Below are positions 53,708-62,876 of a stretch of DNA of 64,000 bases, in pieces. The notes under the pieces were generated by a model. It searched no databases, was not told the origin of the DNA, and saw only the letters and a program-made list of their open reading frames with translations. This DNA is from Saccharicrinis fermentans DSM 9555 = JCM 21142. Lineage in GTDB: Bacteria > Bacteroidota > Bacteroidia > Bacteroidales > Marinilabiliaceae. Made by a program: the position numbers and the translations under genes. Position 1 is the stretch's first letter. Every line of letters begins with the position of its first letter. Where the stretch lies: positions 3,345,980 through 3,409,979 of the forward strand of contig NZ_KI912107.1 of the NCBI RefSeq assembly GCF_000517085.1, read 5' to 3'.

Positions 53708-54106
53708 ATGAATATTCCTGCTACATCACGGGCCGACCTACAAGAAGCCTCACGTAAAAATGAATTGATTATTGAAACCGGAAGGCAGATCCAAAAGGAT
53801 TTTGGCGAGTTCGGATTAGAAATACATTTCTCAGGAAAAGCCAATGATTTCTACGAAGAACTATTTGAGCAGATGAAAGAACATGTAGATTCTTTAGTAA
53901 CAAGCAGTATAGATCGCTTAATGAATTTCCTCTACCGCATTGATATTAGCGAAAAACAGATCGCATTATATGAAAAGGAAATGCCCAACCGCGATTACAA
54001 TGAAGTTTTGACCGAGTTAATCATACACCGCGAATTAAAGAAGGTGATTACCCGTGATTATTTCAGACAACAAAGCAATAAAAACGAACAAATTAAATTA
54101 GATTAA
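53708..54106 (+). CDS. Conserved hypothetical protein, 132 residues
   Basis: Cytoplasmic-looking, acidic and helical, with no signal peptide or cysteine. It begins MNIPATSRADLQEASRK and ends in a charged QSNKNEQIKLD tail. I recognise no domain. The ATG touches the stop of the DUF4837 gene, with zero spacing, so it is translationally coupled. Position in an envelope operon is the only clue to function. Confidence 0.7.
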   Translation: MNIPATSRADLQEASRKNELIIETGRQIQKDFGEFGLEIHFSGKANDFYEELFEQMKEHVDSLVTSSIDRLMNFLYRIDISEKQIALYEKEMPNRDYNEVLTELIIHRELKKVITRDYFRQQSNKNEQIKLD

Positions 54107-54162
54107 ACGAACAAATCACAAATAGGTACGTTCTTTTACTCTACACGCAAAACAAAGCATAT

Positions 54163-55599
54163 ATGCATCCTACAATAAAAAAAACAATTGATATCAACCA
54201 CGAAAAACATTTGGTATTTCTGGTAAACAACATAGCAGCGCTCAACGATTTTAAATTCTCAGAAAATGAGATTAACTATATCCAAAACAAGATTACCAAG
54301 GAACAAACCTTGGTACATATCAACCGACTCTCGCAACAAGTCTTTATCCGTTTTTCCAGTCAACAAGGCACCGAAGAAAACGAAAAGATAAGGAAAGATG
54401 GCAACTCCATCTTCAAAAAGCTCAAAGCAGAAGAAGTCACCCATTTTTCATTGATTGATCTCACAAGCCACAAAGATCAAACCATAGCACTGGCCGAAGG
54501 AATAGCACTAAGTGCCTATAGTTTTTCGAGATATAAAACAGACAACAAAGACAAGGCATTTAACTTACAAACCATTGATCTTGTAAGTCCAGCCATTACA
54601 GAACAAGAGATTGAGGAGCTAAACCACATTGTTGAATCAGTTTATCTGACACGCGACCTGGTAAACCAACCAGTAGATAAGCTCAACGCCACACAGCTGG
54701 CTGACTTTATCATGGAGCAATCTCAAAAAGCAGGTTTTCATGCCGAAGTATTTAACAAAACTAAAATAGAAGCATTGAAGTTCGGCGGACTTTTGGCTGT
54801 AAACAAAGGAAGTATCGACCCTCCCACCTTCTCAGTAATGGAATGGAAGCCCGCACATACTGTAAATAAAAAACCCTATGTATTAGTGGGCAAAGGTGTT
54901 GTTTTTGACACAGGAGGTATTAACCTAAAAACACCTCCTGGCAGTTTGGATACCATGAAATGCGATATGGGAGGAGCTGCCTCCGTAATAGGCACCATGA
55001 TAGCCATCGCCAAAAACCAACTACCCATTCATGTGATCGGTCTTGTTCCAGCCACAGATAATCGCCCCGGCAAAAACGCCTATGTGCCGGGCGATATACT
55101 AACAATGCACAACGGACTTACAGTTGAGGTTTTAAATACCGACGCCGAAGGAAGACTTATTTTGGCAGATGCCCTTAGCTATGCCAATAAATACGCACCA
55201 GAACTGGTCATTGATCTGGCTACCTTAACCGGTTCAGCCGTGATGGCCATCGGCGAATATGGAACAGTTGCCATGGGCACAGCCAATGACGCAACCTTTG
55301 CTGAACTAGAACAAAAAGGATTTGAAACACACGAGAGAATTGTAAAATTCCCCTTCTGGAGCGACTACGATGAGTTAATAAAATCGGATATCGCAGACAT
55401 TAAAAACCTGGGAGGTAGAGAAGGAGGATCCATCACAGCGGGTAAATTCCTTTCTAAATTCATAAATTACCCTTGGATCCATTTAGATATTGCAGGTCCC
55501 TCTTTTCATTTAACCGAAAGTAGCTATCGCGGTAAAGGAGCGTCTGGTGTTGGCGTACGATTGTTATACCAGTTTTTGAAGGCAAAAACAAAAAAATAA
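54163..55599 (+). CDS. pepA: Leucyl aminopeptidase, M17 family
   Basis: Cytoplasmic aminopeptidase, 478 residues, cutting N-terminal residues from peptides with two metal ions. The M17 catalytic domain (~150-478) has VGKGVVFDTGGIN (metal Asp and Lys), KCDMGGAAS, the family signature NTDAEGRLILADAL, and IDLATLTGSAV. The N-terminal regulatory domain is present (~1-150) but divergent. It follows the 132-residue gene by 56 bp. Confidence 0.92.
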   Translation: MHPTIKKTIDINHEKHLVFLVNNIAALNDFKFSENEINYIQNKITKEQTLVHINRLSQQVFIRFSSQQGTEENEKIRKDGNSIFKKLKAEEVTHFSLIDLTSHKDQTIALAEGIALSAYSFSRYKTDNKDKAFNLQTIDLVSPAITEQEIEELNHIVESVYLTRDLVNQPVDKLNATQLADFIMEQSQKAGFHAEVFNKTKIEALKFGGLLAVNKGSIDPPTFSVMEWKPAHTVNKKPYVLVGKGVVFDTGGINLKTPPGSLDTMKCDMGGAASVIGTMIAIAKNQLPIHVIGLVPATDNRPGKNAYVPGDILTMHNGLTVEVLNTDAEGRLILADALSYANKYAPELVIDLATLTGSAVMAIGEYGTVAMGTANDATFAELEQKGFETHERIVKFPFWSDYDELIKSDIADIKNLGGREGGSITAGKFLSKFINYPWIHLDIAGPSFHLTESSYRGKGASGVGVRLLYQFLKAKTKK

Positions 55600-55710
55600 G
55601 CTTTTATCGGAATAGTTCCTCAAAAATGGCGATATTTAAACCCCATCTCATACTTGGGAACGAAAAATATGACGTGAAGAAGATTCACTACTGGAAGAAA
55701 AAAAGAACAC

Positions 55711-56814
55711 ATGAGAACAGATAAAATAAGACTGGGAATAACCCATGGCGACATAAACGGAATTGGTTACGAAATAATATTCAAGGCATTAAGTGATATC
55801 AGAATGTTTGATATGTGCACCCCTATTGTTTATGGTTCGTCAAAGGTAGCTGCATACCATCGCAAGACTTTAAATATATCTAACTTTAGTCTGAACAACA
55901 TCAAAACAGCAGACGAAGCGCACCCCAAGCGCGCCAACATTATCAACTGTGTTGACGACAGTGTAAGAGTAGAATTAGGTAAAGCAACAAAAATGGGGGG
56001 AGAAGCGGCATTCTCAGCCCTGAGTAAAGCAGTCTCCGATCTCAAAGAAAACAAAATTGATGTATTGGTGACCGCTCCCATTCATAAAAAAACCATACAA
56101 TCAGAGGATTTTAATTTCCCCGGACATACAGAATACCTGGAAGCGGAGTTTGGTGACGGCAATTCATTGATGTTATTAGTCAGCGATGTATTAAAGGTAG
56201 GTGTGGTGACAGGCCACATCCCACTAAACGATGTATCACGAAGCATTACAAAGGAAAAAATAGTAAACAAACTCAAGGTTCTGAATAAATCTTTACGCGA
56301 GGACTTTACCATCCGAAAACCTAGAATAGCAGTACTGGGACTAAACCCGCATGCCGGAGACAAAGGCTTAATAGGAAAAGAGGAACAGGACATCATCATC
56401 CCTGCCATCGAAGAAGCTAAAAATAAAGGTATTATGGCACTCGGACCATACCCTGCCGACGGATTATTCGGATCCAATAACCTATCCAAATTTGATGCAA
56501 TACTGGCCATGTACCACGATCAAGGTTTAATACCGTTTAAAACCATATCGTTCTCTTCGGGTGTTAATTTTACAGCAGGCCTACCTATTGTAAGAACCTC
56601 GCCCGACCATGGAACGGCCTTTGAAATTGCCGGACAAGGCACTGCCGACGAAGAGTCGTTCAGACAAGCAGTATATTATGCCATTGACATTTTCAGAAAC
56701 CGAAAATCCAATAAGGAAATATCTAAAGATCCACTTAAGTCCTATGACATCAGTAAAATGGATGACAAATTAGATGACAGACTTCCCAAAGAAGAAGAGA
56801 AAGAGCAACTTTAA
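55711..56814 (+). CDS. pdxA: 4-Hydroxythreonine-4-phosphate dehydrogenase
   Basis: Oxidises 4-phospho-hydroxythreonine in the DXP-dependent pathway to vitamin B6; 367 residues, slightly longer than the ~330 of typical members because of an acidic tail (DDKLDDRLPKEEEKEQL). Motifs: ITHGDINGIGYEI at the start, TAPIHKKT, FPGHTEYLE (metal His), LGLNPHAGDKG and MYHDQGLIPFK (metal His and Asp). ATG start at 55711. Other pdx genes are not in the window. Confidence 0.94.
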   Translation: MRTDKIRLGITHGDINGIGYEIIFKALSDIRMFDMCTPIVYGSSKVAAYHRKTLNISNFSLNNIKTADEAHPKRANIINCVDDSVRVELGKATKMGGEAAFSALSKAVSDLKENKIDVLVTAPIHKKTIQSEDFNFPGHTEYLEAEFGDGNSLMLLVSDVLKVGVVTGHIPLNDVSRSITKEKIVNKLKVLNKSLREDFTIRKPRIAVLGLNPHAGDKGLIGKEEQDIIIPAIEEAKNKGIMALGPYPADGLFGSNNLSKFDAILAMYHDQGLIPFKTISFSSGVNFTAGLPIVRTSPDHGTAFEIAGQGTADEESFRQAVYYAIDIFRNRKSNKEISKDPLKSYDISKMDDKLDDRLPKEEEKEQL

Positions 56815-56825
56815 AATTGAATACC

Positions 56826-56862
56826 TTCGGCAGGCCGTTTTAACACTCAACAGCCTGCCGAA
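56826..56862 (+). terminator. Hairpin after pdxA
   Basis: Ten-base perfect arms TTCGGCAGGC / GCCTGCCGAA with a 17-base loop, 12 bases after the pdxA stop. Only AAAATA follows on the plus strand, so it may act as RNA 3'-end structure more than as a classic terminator. Confidence 0.55.
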
Positions 56863-56995
56863 AATACACCACCTTTCAAAAATCCACAAAACAAAATTAG
56901 AATTTCAACGTATTGTTAATATTAGACATCTACAAAAGTTTCTAATATTTCAATAAATACGTATTCAACAACAGAAAGAAAAGAGGGGACAAACT

Positions 56996-58051
56996 ATGAA
57001 ACGCCAAAAAACATCGGGGTACATTAAGGTATTATCATTATCTACCTGCATTATTGCACTTTACATAACCACACAATTATTTACTTTTTCATCAACACCA
57101 ACACCTACAATTGATAATACACCTACATTTAAAAACAATTATTCTATTTTCAGTTTAAAAATACCAGATAGTATTCATTTTGCAAACGAAAAGGTGCCCA
57201 TTGAAAAACATTGGGTTCGGGAAAGTCTGGACAGAGAATTACTAGTAAACACCTATTGGCAATCGCAAACTGTTTTATTTATCAAGCGTTGTAACCGCTA
57301 TTTCCCTATTATTGAACCCATCCTTAAAGAGCAGGGCATTCCTGATGACTTTAAATACCTGGCTGTAATTGAAAGCGGGTTGATGCCTCGTTCTATTTCT
57401 CCAGCAGGGGCAGCGGGCATTTGGCAATTTATGAAATCCACAGCTATAGAATATGGTTTAGAAGTAAACAGCGAAGTAGATGAACGCTACCATTTAGAAA
57501 AGGCAACCATCGCTGCATGCAAATATTTTAATAAATCGTACGCCAAATACCAGAACTGGACCTTGGTAGCCGCATCTTATAATGCAGGCAAAGCAGGTAT
57601 TAGCAGACAATTAGATCGTCAACAAGCATCTGATTATTACAATTTATTACTTGGAGAAGAAACCGGCAGGTATGTTTATCGCATCATTGCCTTAAAAGAA
57701 ATCCTTTCGACTCCTGATAAGTACGGTTTCTATGTGGACGAAGAAGACTTGTATGCTCATTTAAAAACTGGAGCAGTAAGCGTTGACAGCTCTATTCACA
57801 ATATAGCAAGCTTTGCAAAGAAATATGATATCTCTTACAAAGAGCTAAAGGATTTAAATCCCTGGTTAAGAGACAATAAATTAACCAACAGTAGGAAGAA
57901 GACATATAAAATTGACTTACCAGTAAGTGCACTTAACACACAAAAAATTCCGTCAAAACCCATCCGTCCTGAGTCTATCCCTACCCCTATCATCGATGAG
58001 AGTCAGATATCCATCAAAACCCAAGGAATGAGCATTCAAAATAAAAACTAA
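56996..58051 (+). CDS. Lytic transglycosylase domain protein
   Basis: 351-residue exported protein with one N-terminal membrane/signal helix (~10-30). The SLT-type catalytic domain (~95-240) has YLAVIESGLMPRSISPAGAAGIWQFM, with the catalytic Glu, and AASYNAGKAGI. A LysM-like segment (SIHNIASFAKKYDISYKELKDLNPWL) follows near residue 265. It is a second, shorter relative of the MltD-like enzyme encoded 5 kb upstream, with conserved catalytic motifs and a different C-terminal region. Confidence 0.88.
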   Translation: MKRQKTSGYIKVLSLSTCIIALYITTQLFTFSSTPTPTIDNTPTFKNNYSIFSLKIPDSIHFANEKVPIEKHWVRESLDRELLVNTYWQSQTVLFIKRCNRYFPIIEPILKEQGIPDDFKYLAVIESGLMPRSISPAGAAGIWQFMKSTAIEYGLEVNSEVDERYHLEKATIAACKYFNKSYAKYQNWTLVAASYNAGKAGISRQLDRQQASDYYNLLLGEETGRYVYRIIALKEILSTPDKYGFYVDEEDLYAHLKTGAVSVDSSIHNIASFAKKYDISYKELKDLNPWLRDNKLTNSRKKTYKIDLPVSALNTQKIPSKPIRPESIPTPIIDESQISIKTQGMSIQNKN

Positions 58052-58071
58052 CTACAGCTTATAAACACTCC

Positions 58072-58103
58072 AAAGCCCTGTATATAACCATCAGGGCTTT
58101 TTT
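58072..58103 (+). terminator. Terminator after the lytic transglycosylase
   Basis: Nine-base stem AAAGCCCTG / CAGGGCTTT with an 11-base loop and a T run. Confidence 0.92.
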
Positions 58104-58161
58104 ATAAAAGCAAACCACAGATATAAAGACCTTTTTGCCCAAAACAAAAGTGATTTGTTAG

Positions 58162-58169
58162 TATATTTG
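58162..58169 (+). promoter_or_regulatory. -7 box of uvrA
   Basis: TATATTTG fits TAnnTTTG, 24 bases before the ATG. The nearest TTTTTG lies 24 bases upstream, more than the usual 19-21. Confidence 0.5.
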
Positions 58170-58192
58170 TTGGCTGTAATTTTTTGCAAGAC

Positions 58193-61057
58193 ATGGGTAC
58201 AAAAGAAGATAAAATAGAACGCACAGAGGAGGATATCGTGGAGAATGGATCAATCTCCGTAATGGGAGCCAGAGTGCACAACTTACAAGACATTGACATC
58301 AGCTTCCCCCGAAATAAACTGGTTGTGGTCACCGGCCTGAGCGGGAGTGGTAAGTCTTCACTGGCTTTTGACACCATATATGCAGAAGGTCAACGAAGAT
58401 ACATAGAGACCTTTTCCGCTTATGCCAGACAATTTTTAGGCAACATGGAACGTCCGGATGTGGACAAGATCACAGGACTAAGTCCGGTAATCTCCATTGA
58501 ACAGAAAACCACAAACAAGAATCCTCGTTCAACCGTTGGAACCATCACGGAAATATACGATTTTCTAAGGCTTTTATTCGCTCGTGCTGCTGATGCATAT
58601 TCGTATAATACGGGCGAAAAAATGATAAAATACACCACAGAACAAATACTTACCCTTATCAAAGAGAACTTCAATGATAAAAAGGTAATGGTACTTGCAC
58701 CTCTGGTAAAAAACAGAAAAGGACATTACAAAGAACTATTTGAACAGATTCGAAAAAAAGGATACCTATACGCAAGGGTAGATGGCGAAATAGTAGAGTT
58801 GGAACATGGATACAAACTAGATAGATATAAAAACCATCAAATAGAAATGGTCATCGACCGCATCAAAGTTTCTGAGAAGGAAGAAAAGAGACTATCAGAC
58901 TCACTTCATCTGGCCATGAAAAATGGCAAAGGCATTATGATGATTCTGGATGTTGACACCAATGACGCCAAATTTTATTCGCAAAAACTAATGTGTCCTA
59001 CTACGGGCATTTCATACAACGAACCCGCGCCCCATTCCTTTTCATTTAACTCCCCACAGGGCTCATGCAACAAATGTAAAGGACTTGGAACCATCAATAT
59101 GGTTGACCTTGAAAAGGTAATACCTGATAACAAAATAAGTATTCATGCGGGTGGAATTGCTCCACTGGGAAAATATAAAAACACTCTTATTTTTTGGCAG
59201 ATACAAGCGCTGGCCGAAAAGTATGGGTTTACACTAAAAACACCCATCAAAAATATACCCGAAGAAGCTTTAGACACTATATTGAACGGTTCAACCGAAC
59301 CAATCACTTTAAAAAACACGCCGCTCGGAACGGGGTCTAACTACTTTATTAGCTTTGATGGCGTCATTAAATACATACTGCAGCAACAAAGCAACGACAC
59401 CAGTAAAAAAGCAAAAAAATGGGCCGGGCAATTTGTTACCAACGCAGTCTGCCCTACTTGTAAAGGACAAAGGCTAAACAAAGAGGCTTTGCATTTTAAA
59501 CTCAATGACAAAAACATTGCCGACCTGTCCAAAATGGATTTAAGCCTTTTATCACAGTGGTTTCAAGATATAGAAACGCACCTTAGCAAAAAACAAAAAG
59601 CCATTGGGGCTGAGATATTAAAAGAAATAAGAAGCCGGCTTGGCTTTCTACTCAATGTAGGACTGGGTTACCTCGCTTTAGACAGAAGTGCCATGACCCT
59701 ATCAGGTGGCGAGAGCCAACGAATCAGACTAGCAACACAAATAGGCTCACAACTGGTCAACGTACTTTATATCTTAGATGAGCCCAGCATAGGTCTGCAC
59801 CAGCGCGACAACCACAAGTTAATCCAATCGTTGCATCAATTACGAGATACCGGCAACAGTATCTTGGTGGTAGAACACGATAAAGATATGATGATGCAAG
59901 CAGACTACCTCATTGACATGGGTCCTTACGCAGGAAGACATGGAGGTGAGATTGTTGCGCATGGCACCCCCTTACAAGTAGCCCAACAAAATACGCTTAC
60001 GGCCGATTATTTAAACAACAAAAAATCCATTGAGATACCTAAAAAAAGGAGAAAAGGAAACGGCAACAAATTAGTTCTTCACAACGCCAGCGGCAACAAC
60101 CTAAAAAATGTAACCGCCACCTTTCCGCTGGGCACGTTTATATGTGTCACCGGTGTTTCAGGGAGCGGAAAATCAACACTGATCAACGAAACATTATACC
60201 CCATTCTAAACCAACATGTGTACCATTCAGTAAAAGACCCTCTACCTTATAAAAAAATAGATGGTTTACAATCTGTAGACAAGGTAGTAGATGTGGATCA
60301 GTCGCCCTTAGGAAGGACGCCACGTTCTAATCCTGCCACCTACACAAAAGTTTTTGATGAAATTAGAAAGCTTTTCACCAACCTACCCGAATCAAAAATA
60401 AGAAATTACAAACCCGGACGCTTTTCCTTTAACATGGTAGGAGGAAGATGTGAAACCTGCAAAGGCGGAGGAGTACAAGTAATTGAGATGAACTTCCTTC
60501 CCGATGTAATGGTAGAGTGCCCGGAATGCCATGGCAAACGTTACAACCGAGAAACACTGGAGATAAGATACAAAGGCAAATCAATCAGCGATGTACTGGA
60601 TATGACAATTAACCAAGCCGTTGATTTCTTCGAAAACATTCCTCAAATCGCACATAAACTGCGGGTAATCAAAGAAGTTGGACTTGGCTATATCACACTT
60701 GGACAACCCTCCACTACACTATCCGGTGGAGAATCACAACGAGTCAAACTTGCCTCAGAACTAGCTAAAAAAGACACAGGAAAAACCATTTATATACTGG
60801 ATGAACCAACTACCGGATTACACTTTGAAGATATCAGAGTATTATTGGATGTGCTTAACAAATTAGTAGATAAAGGAAACACTGTTATTGTCATTGAGCA
60901 CAATCTGGATGTGATAAAAGTAGCTGATTACATTATCGATATCGGGAAAGAAGGAGGTCGTTTTGGAGGAGAAATCCTTTGCGAGGGGACACCCGAAACA
61001 ATCATCAAAAACAAAGATAGCTTTACTGCCCAATATCTAAGACTTGAACTACCATAA
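58193..61057 (+). CDS. uvrA: Excinuclease ABC subunit A
   Basis: DNA-damage recognition ATPase of nucleotide excision repair, 954 residues. The ATG at 58193 (MGTKEDKIE) is used; the longer frame starts at a TTG. Two ABC modules are complete: first Walker A GLSGSGKSS with signature LSGGESQRIRL, second GVSGSGKST with LSGGESQRVKL and D-loop/Walker B ILDEPTTGLHF. The zinc sites are informative: the last (CETCKGGG ... CPECHGKR) is intact, but the first has CPTT instead of CPxC, followed by CNKCKGLG; to my recollection this is common in Bacteroidota UvrA. CPTCKGQR is present between the ATPase halves. Confidence 0.96.
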   Translation: MGTKEDKIERTEEDIVENGSISVMGARVHNLQDIDISFPRNKLVVVTGLSGSGKSSLAFDTIYAEGQRRYIETFSAYARQFLGNMERPDVDKITGLSPVISIEQKTTNKNPRSTVGTITEIYDFLRLLFARAADAYSYNTGEKMIKYTTEQILTLIKENFNDKKVMVLAPLVKNRKGHYKELFEQIRKKGYLYARVDGEIVELEHGYKLDRYKNHQIEMVIDRIKVSEKEEKRLSDSLHLAMKNGKGIMMILDVDTNDAKFYSQKLMCPTTGISYNEPAPHSFSFNSPQGSCNKCKGLGTINMVDLEKVIPDNKISIHAGGIAPLGKYKNTLIFWQIQALAEKYGFTLKTPIKNIPEEALDTILNGSTEPITLKNTPLGTGSNYFISFDGVIKYILQQQSNDTSKKAKKWAGQFVTNAVCPTCKGQRLNKEALHFKLNDKNIADLSKMDLSLLSQWFQDIETHLSKKQKAIGAEILKEIRSRLGFLLNVGLGYLALDRSAMTLSGGESQRIRLATQIGSQLVNVLYILDEPSIGLHQRDNHKLIQSLHQLRDTGNSILVVEHDKDMMMQADYLIDMGPYAGRHGGEIVAHGTPLQVAQQNTLTADYLNNKKSIEIPKKRRKGNGNKLVLHNASGNNLKNVTATFPLGTFICVTGVSGSGKSTLINETLYPILNQHVYHSVKDPLPYKKIDGLQSVDKVVDVDQSPLGRTPRSNPATYTKVFDEIRKLFTNLPESKIRNYKPGRFSFNMVGGRCETCKGGGVQVIEMNFLPDVMVECPECHGKRYNRETLEIRYKGKSISDVLDMTINQAVDFFENIPQIAHKLRVIKEVGLGYITLGQPSTTLSGGESQRVKLASELAKKDTGKTIYILDEPTTGLHFEDIRVLLDVLNKLVDKGNTVIVIEHNLDVIKVADYIIDIGKEGGRFGGEILCEGTPETIIKNKDSFTAQYLRLELP

Positions 61058-61140
61058 AGGTTCGACTTAAAAAACTTGATGCATCTATGTGTATTTATTA
61101 CTTTTAATGTTTCATCAATAAACAATCAAAAATCACCTAT

Positions 61141-62793
61141 ATGAGCCAGCAAATTGAAATTAAATGTGTCAACAACAATACATACAAGACTTACAACCGG
61201 GGTGTCACATTAAAACAAATTGCAGACGACCATCACATAAAGCTCCGAAGCGAAATAATAGGCGCTATGGTCAACAACAGTCTAGAGCAGTTGTCCTACG
61301 AAGTATTTCACCCAAAAACAGTTGAGTTTATTGACATCACAAATCCTGACGGGATGCGTATGTACATCCGAAGTCTTTCTTTTCTGTTATACTATGCCGT
61401 TGAAAATGTTCTTCCCGGCACAAAGCTAAGCGTAGAACATTCCGTTTCAAGAGGCGTTTATTGTAAACTCGATGGTCCACACGAAGTAAGCTTTGACGAA
61501 ATAAGCAAATTATCCGAATACATGCGTAATCTGGTTCAACAAGATATTCCCTTTGAGTATTACCAAAAAGAAACAGAAAAAGTAATAGAACTTTTTAAGG
61601 AACAAGGCTTTGAAGACAAAATAGGATTATTGGAAAGCAGAGGCCATCATTACTCTTCTTATTATCAATTAAAAGACACCATTGCTTCATTTTATGGCTA
61701 TTTAGTTCCTTCAACGGCATACCTAAAAGTATTCGATGTCAATAAATACTATGACGGCATCCTATTACAAATACCTCGTCGTTTTGAACCAGAAGAAGTG
61801 GAGCGCATGGTGATCCAAAACAAAATGTTTGAAATATTTCAGGAATATAGCCATTGGAGCAAAGTACTCAAAGTAACCAACATACACGACTTAAATACAC
61901 TACAAAAGAACAACAAAGCCCAGCGTCTCATAAAAGTATCAGAAGCATTCCATGAGAAAAAGATAGGCCATATAGCCGAGCGAAAAGACCATGTTAGAAT
62001 TATTCTGATCAGCGGTCCCTCATCCAGTGGAAAAACCACTTTCAGCAAACGTCTAGCCATACAACTAATGGTCAATGGACTAAGACCACACACCCTATCT
62101 TTAGACAATTATTTTGTTGACCGTGAAAAAACACCACTAGACGAGAATGGCGATTACGACTTTGAAGCCCTAGAAGCTTTAGATATAGATCAATTCAACC
62201 AAGACCTTAGTCTACTCCTCAAAGGTGAAAAAGTTGACTTACCTAAGTTTTCCTTTGAAACAGGCAAGCGCTATTACGACAACACCAAAATCAGATTAAA
62301 GAAGAACGACATTTTAGTGATTGAAGGCATTCACGGTCTTACCCCAGAGCTAACACACAATATTCCCGATTCCTTTAAATTTAAAATTTATGTTTCGGCA
62401 CTCACCTCCATCAACATAGACAGCCATAACAGAATACCCACCACAGACAACCGCCTCATCAGAAGAATTGTTCGGGATTACAAATACCGAAACTATTCTG
62501 CCGTAGATACGCTTTCGCGTTGGCAAAGCGTTAGAAGAGGTGAAGACAAGCACATTTTCCCTTACCAAGAAGAAGCGGACGTTATGTTTAATACAGCCCT
62601 TTTATATGAACTGGCTGTTTTAAAGCCCTTGGTAGAACCGATGTTACTGGAAGTTCCTCACAATAAACCAGAATATGCAGAAGCCAGCAGACTACTCTAT
62701 TTCTTCAGCTATTTCGATAGTATACAATCCCATAGCATTCCTCCCACCTCTATTTTAAGAGAATTTTTAGGAGGCAGCAGCTTTGATTACTAA
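61141..62793 (+). CDS. TGS-domain nucleoside (uridine-type) kinase
   Basis: 550-residue cytoplasmic protein. The N-terminal ~65 residues form a TGS-like domain (YKTYNRGVTLKQIADDHH), followed by a threonyl-tRNA-synthetase-like second domain (~70-200, GTKLSVEHSVSRGVYCKLDG region). The C-terminal half is a uridine-kinase/phosphoribulokinase-type P-loop kinase: ISGPSSSGKTTFSKRL (~285-300), LSLDNYFVDR with the catalytic Asp, and VIEGIHGL. This architecture is annotated as nucleoside kinase in many Bacteroidota. Substrate unverified. It starts 83 bp after uvrA and may share its transcript. Confidence 0.85.
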   Translation: MSQQIEIKCVNNNTYKTYNRGVTLKQIADDHHIKLRSEIIGAMVNNSLEQLSYEVFHPKTVEFIDITNPDGMRMYIRSLSFLLYYAVENVLPGTKLSVEHSVSRGVYCKLDGPHEVSFDEISKLSEYMRNLVQQDIPFEYYQKETEKVIELFKEQGFEDKIGLLESRGHHYSSYYQLKDTIASFYGYLVPSTAYLKVFDVNKYYDGILLQIPRRFEPEEVERMVIQNKMFEIFQEYSHWSKVLKVTNIHDLNTLQKNNKAQRLIKVSEAFHEKKIGHIAERKDHVRIILISGPSSSGKTTFSKRLAIQLMVNGLRPHTLSLDNYFVDREKTPLDENGDYDFEALEALDIDQFNQDLSLLLKGEKVDLPKFSFETGKRYYDNTKIRLKKNDILVIEGIHGLTPELTHNIPDSFKFKIYVSALTSINIDSHNRIPTTDNRLIRRIVRDYKYRNYSAVDTLSRWQSVRRGEDKHIFPYQEEADVMFNTALLYELAVLKPLVEPMLLEVPHNKPEYAEASRLLYFFSYFDSIQSHSIPPTSILREFLGGSSFDY

Positions 62794-62876
62794 ACTTTCA
62801 GAAATAATAGATGATTCTCATAAAATAAAATTTTACTGGCATCTTTTTTTTCACTAACTTCTATCAAAATTAGAAT

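Noticed and set aside
55626-55724. 32-codon ORF overlapping the pdxA start
   Set aside because: Could be a leader peptide, but it has no hairpin or codon pattern to support regulation; probably chance.
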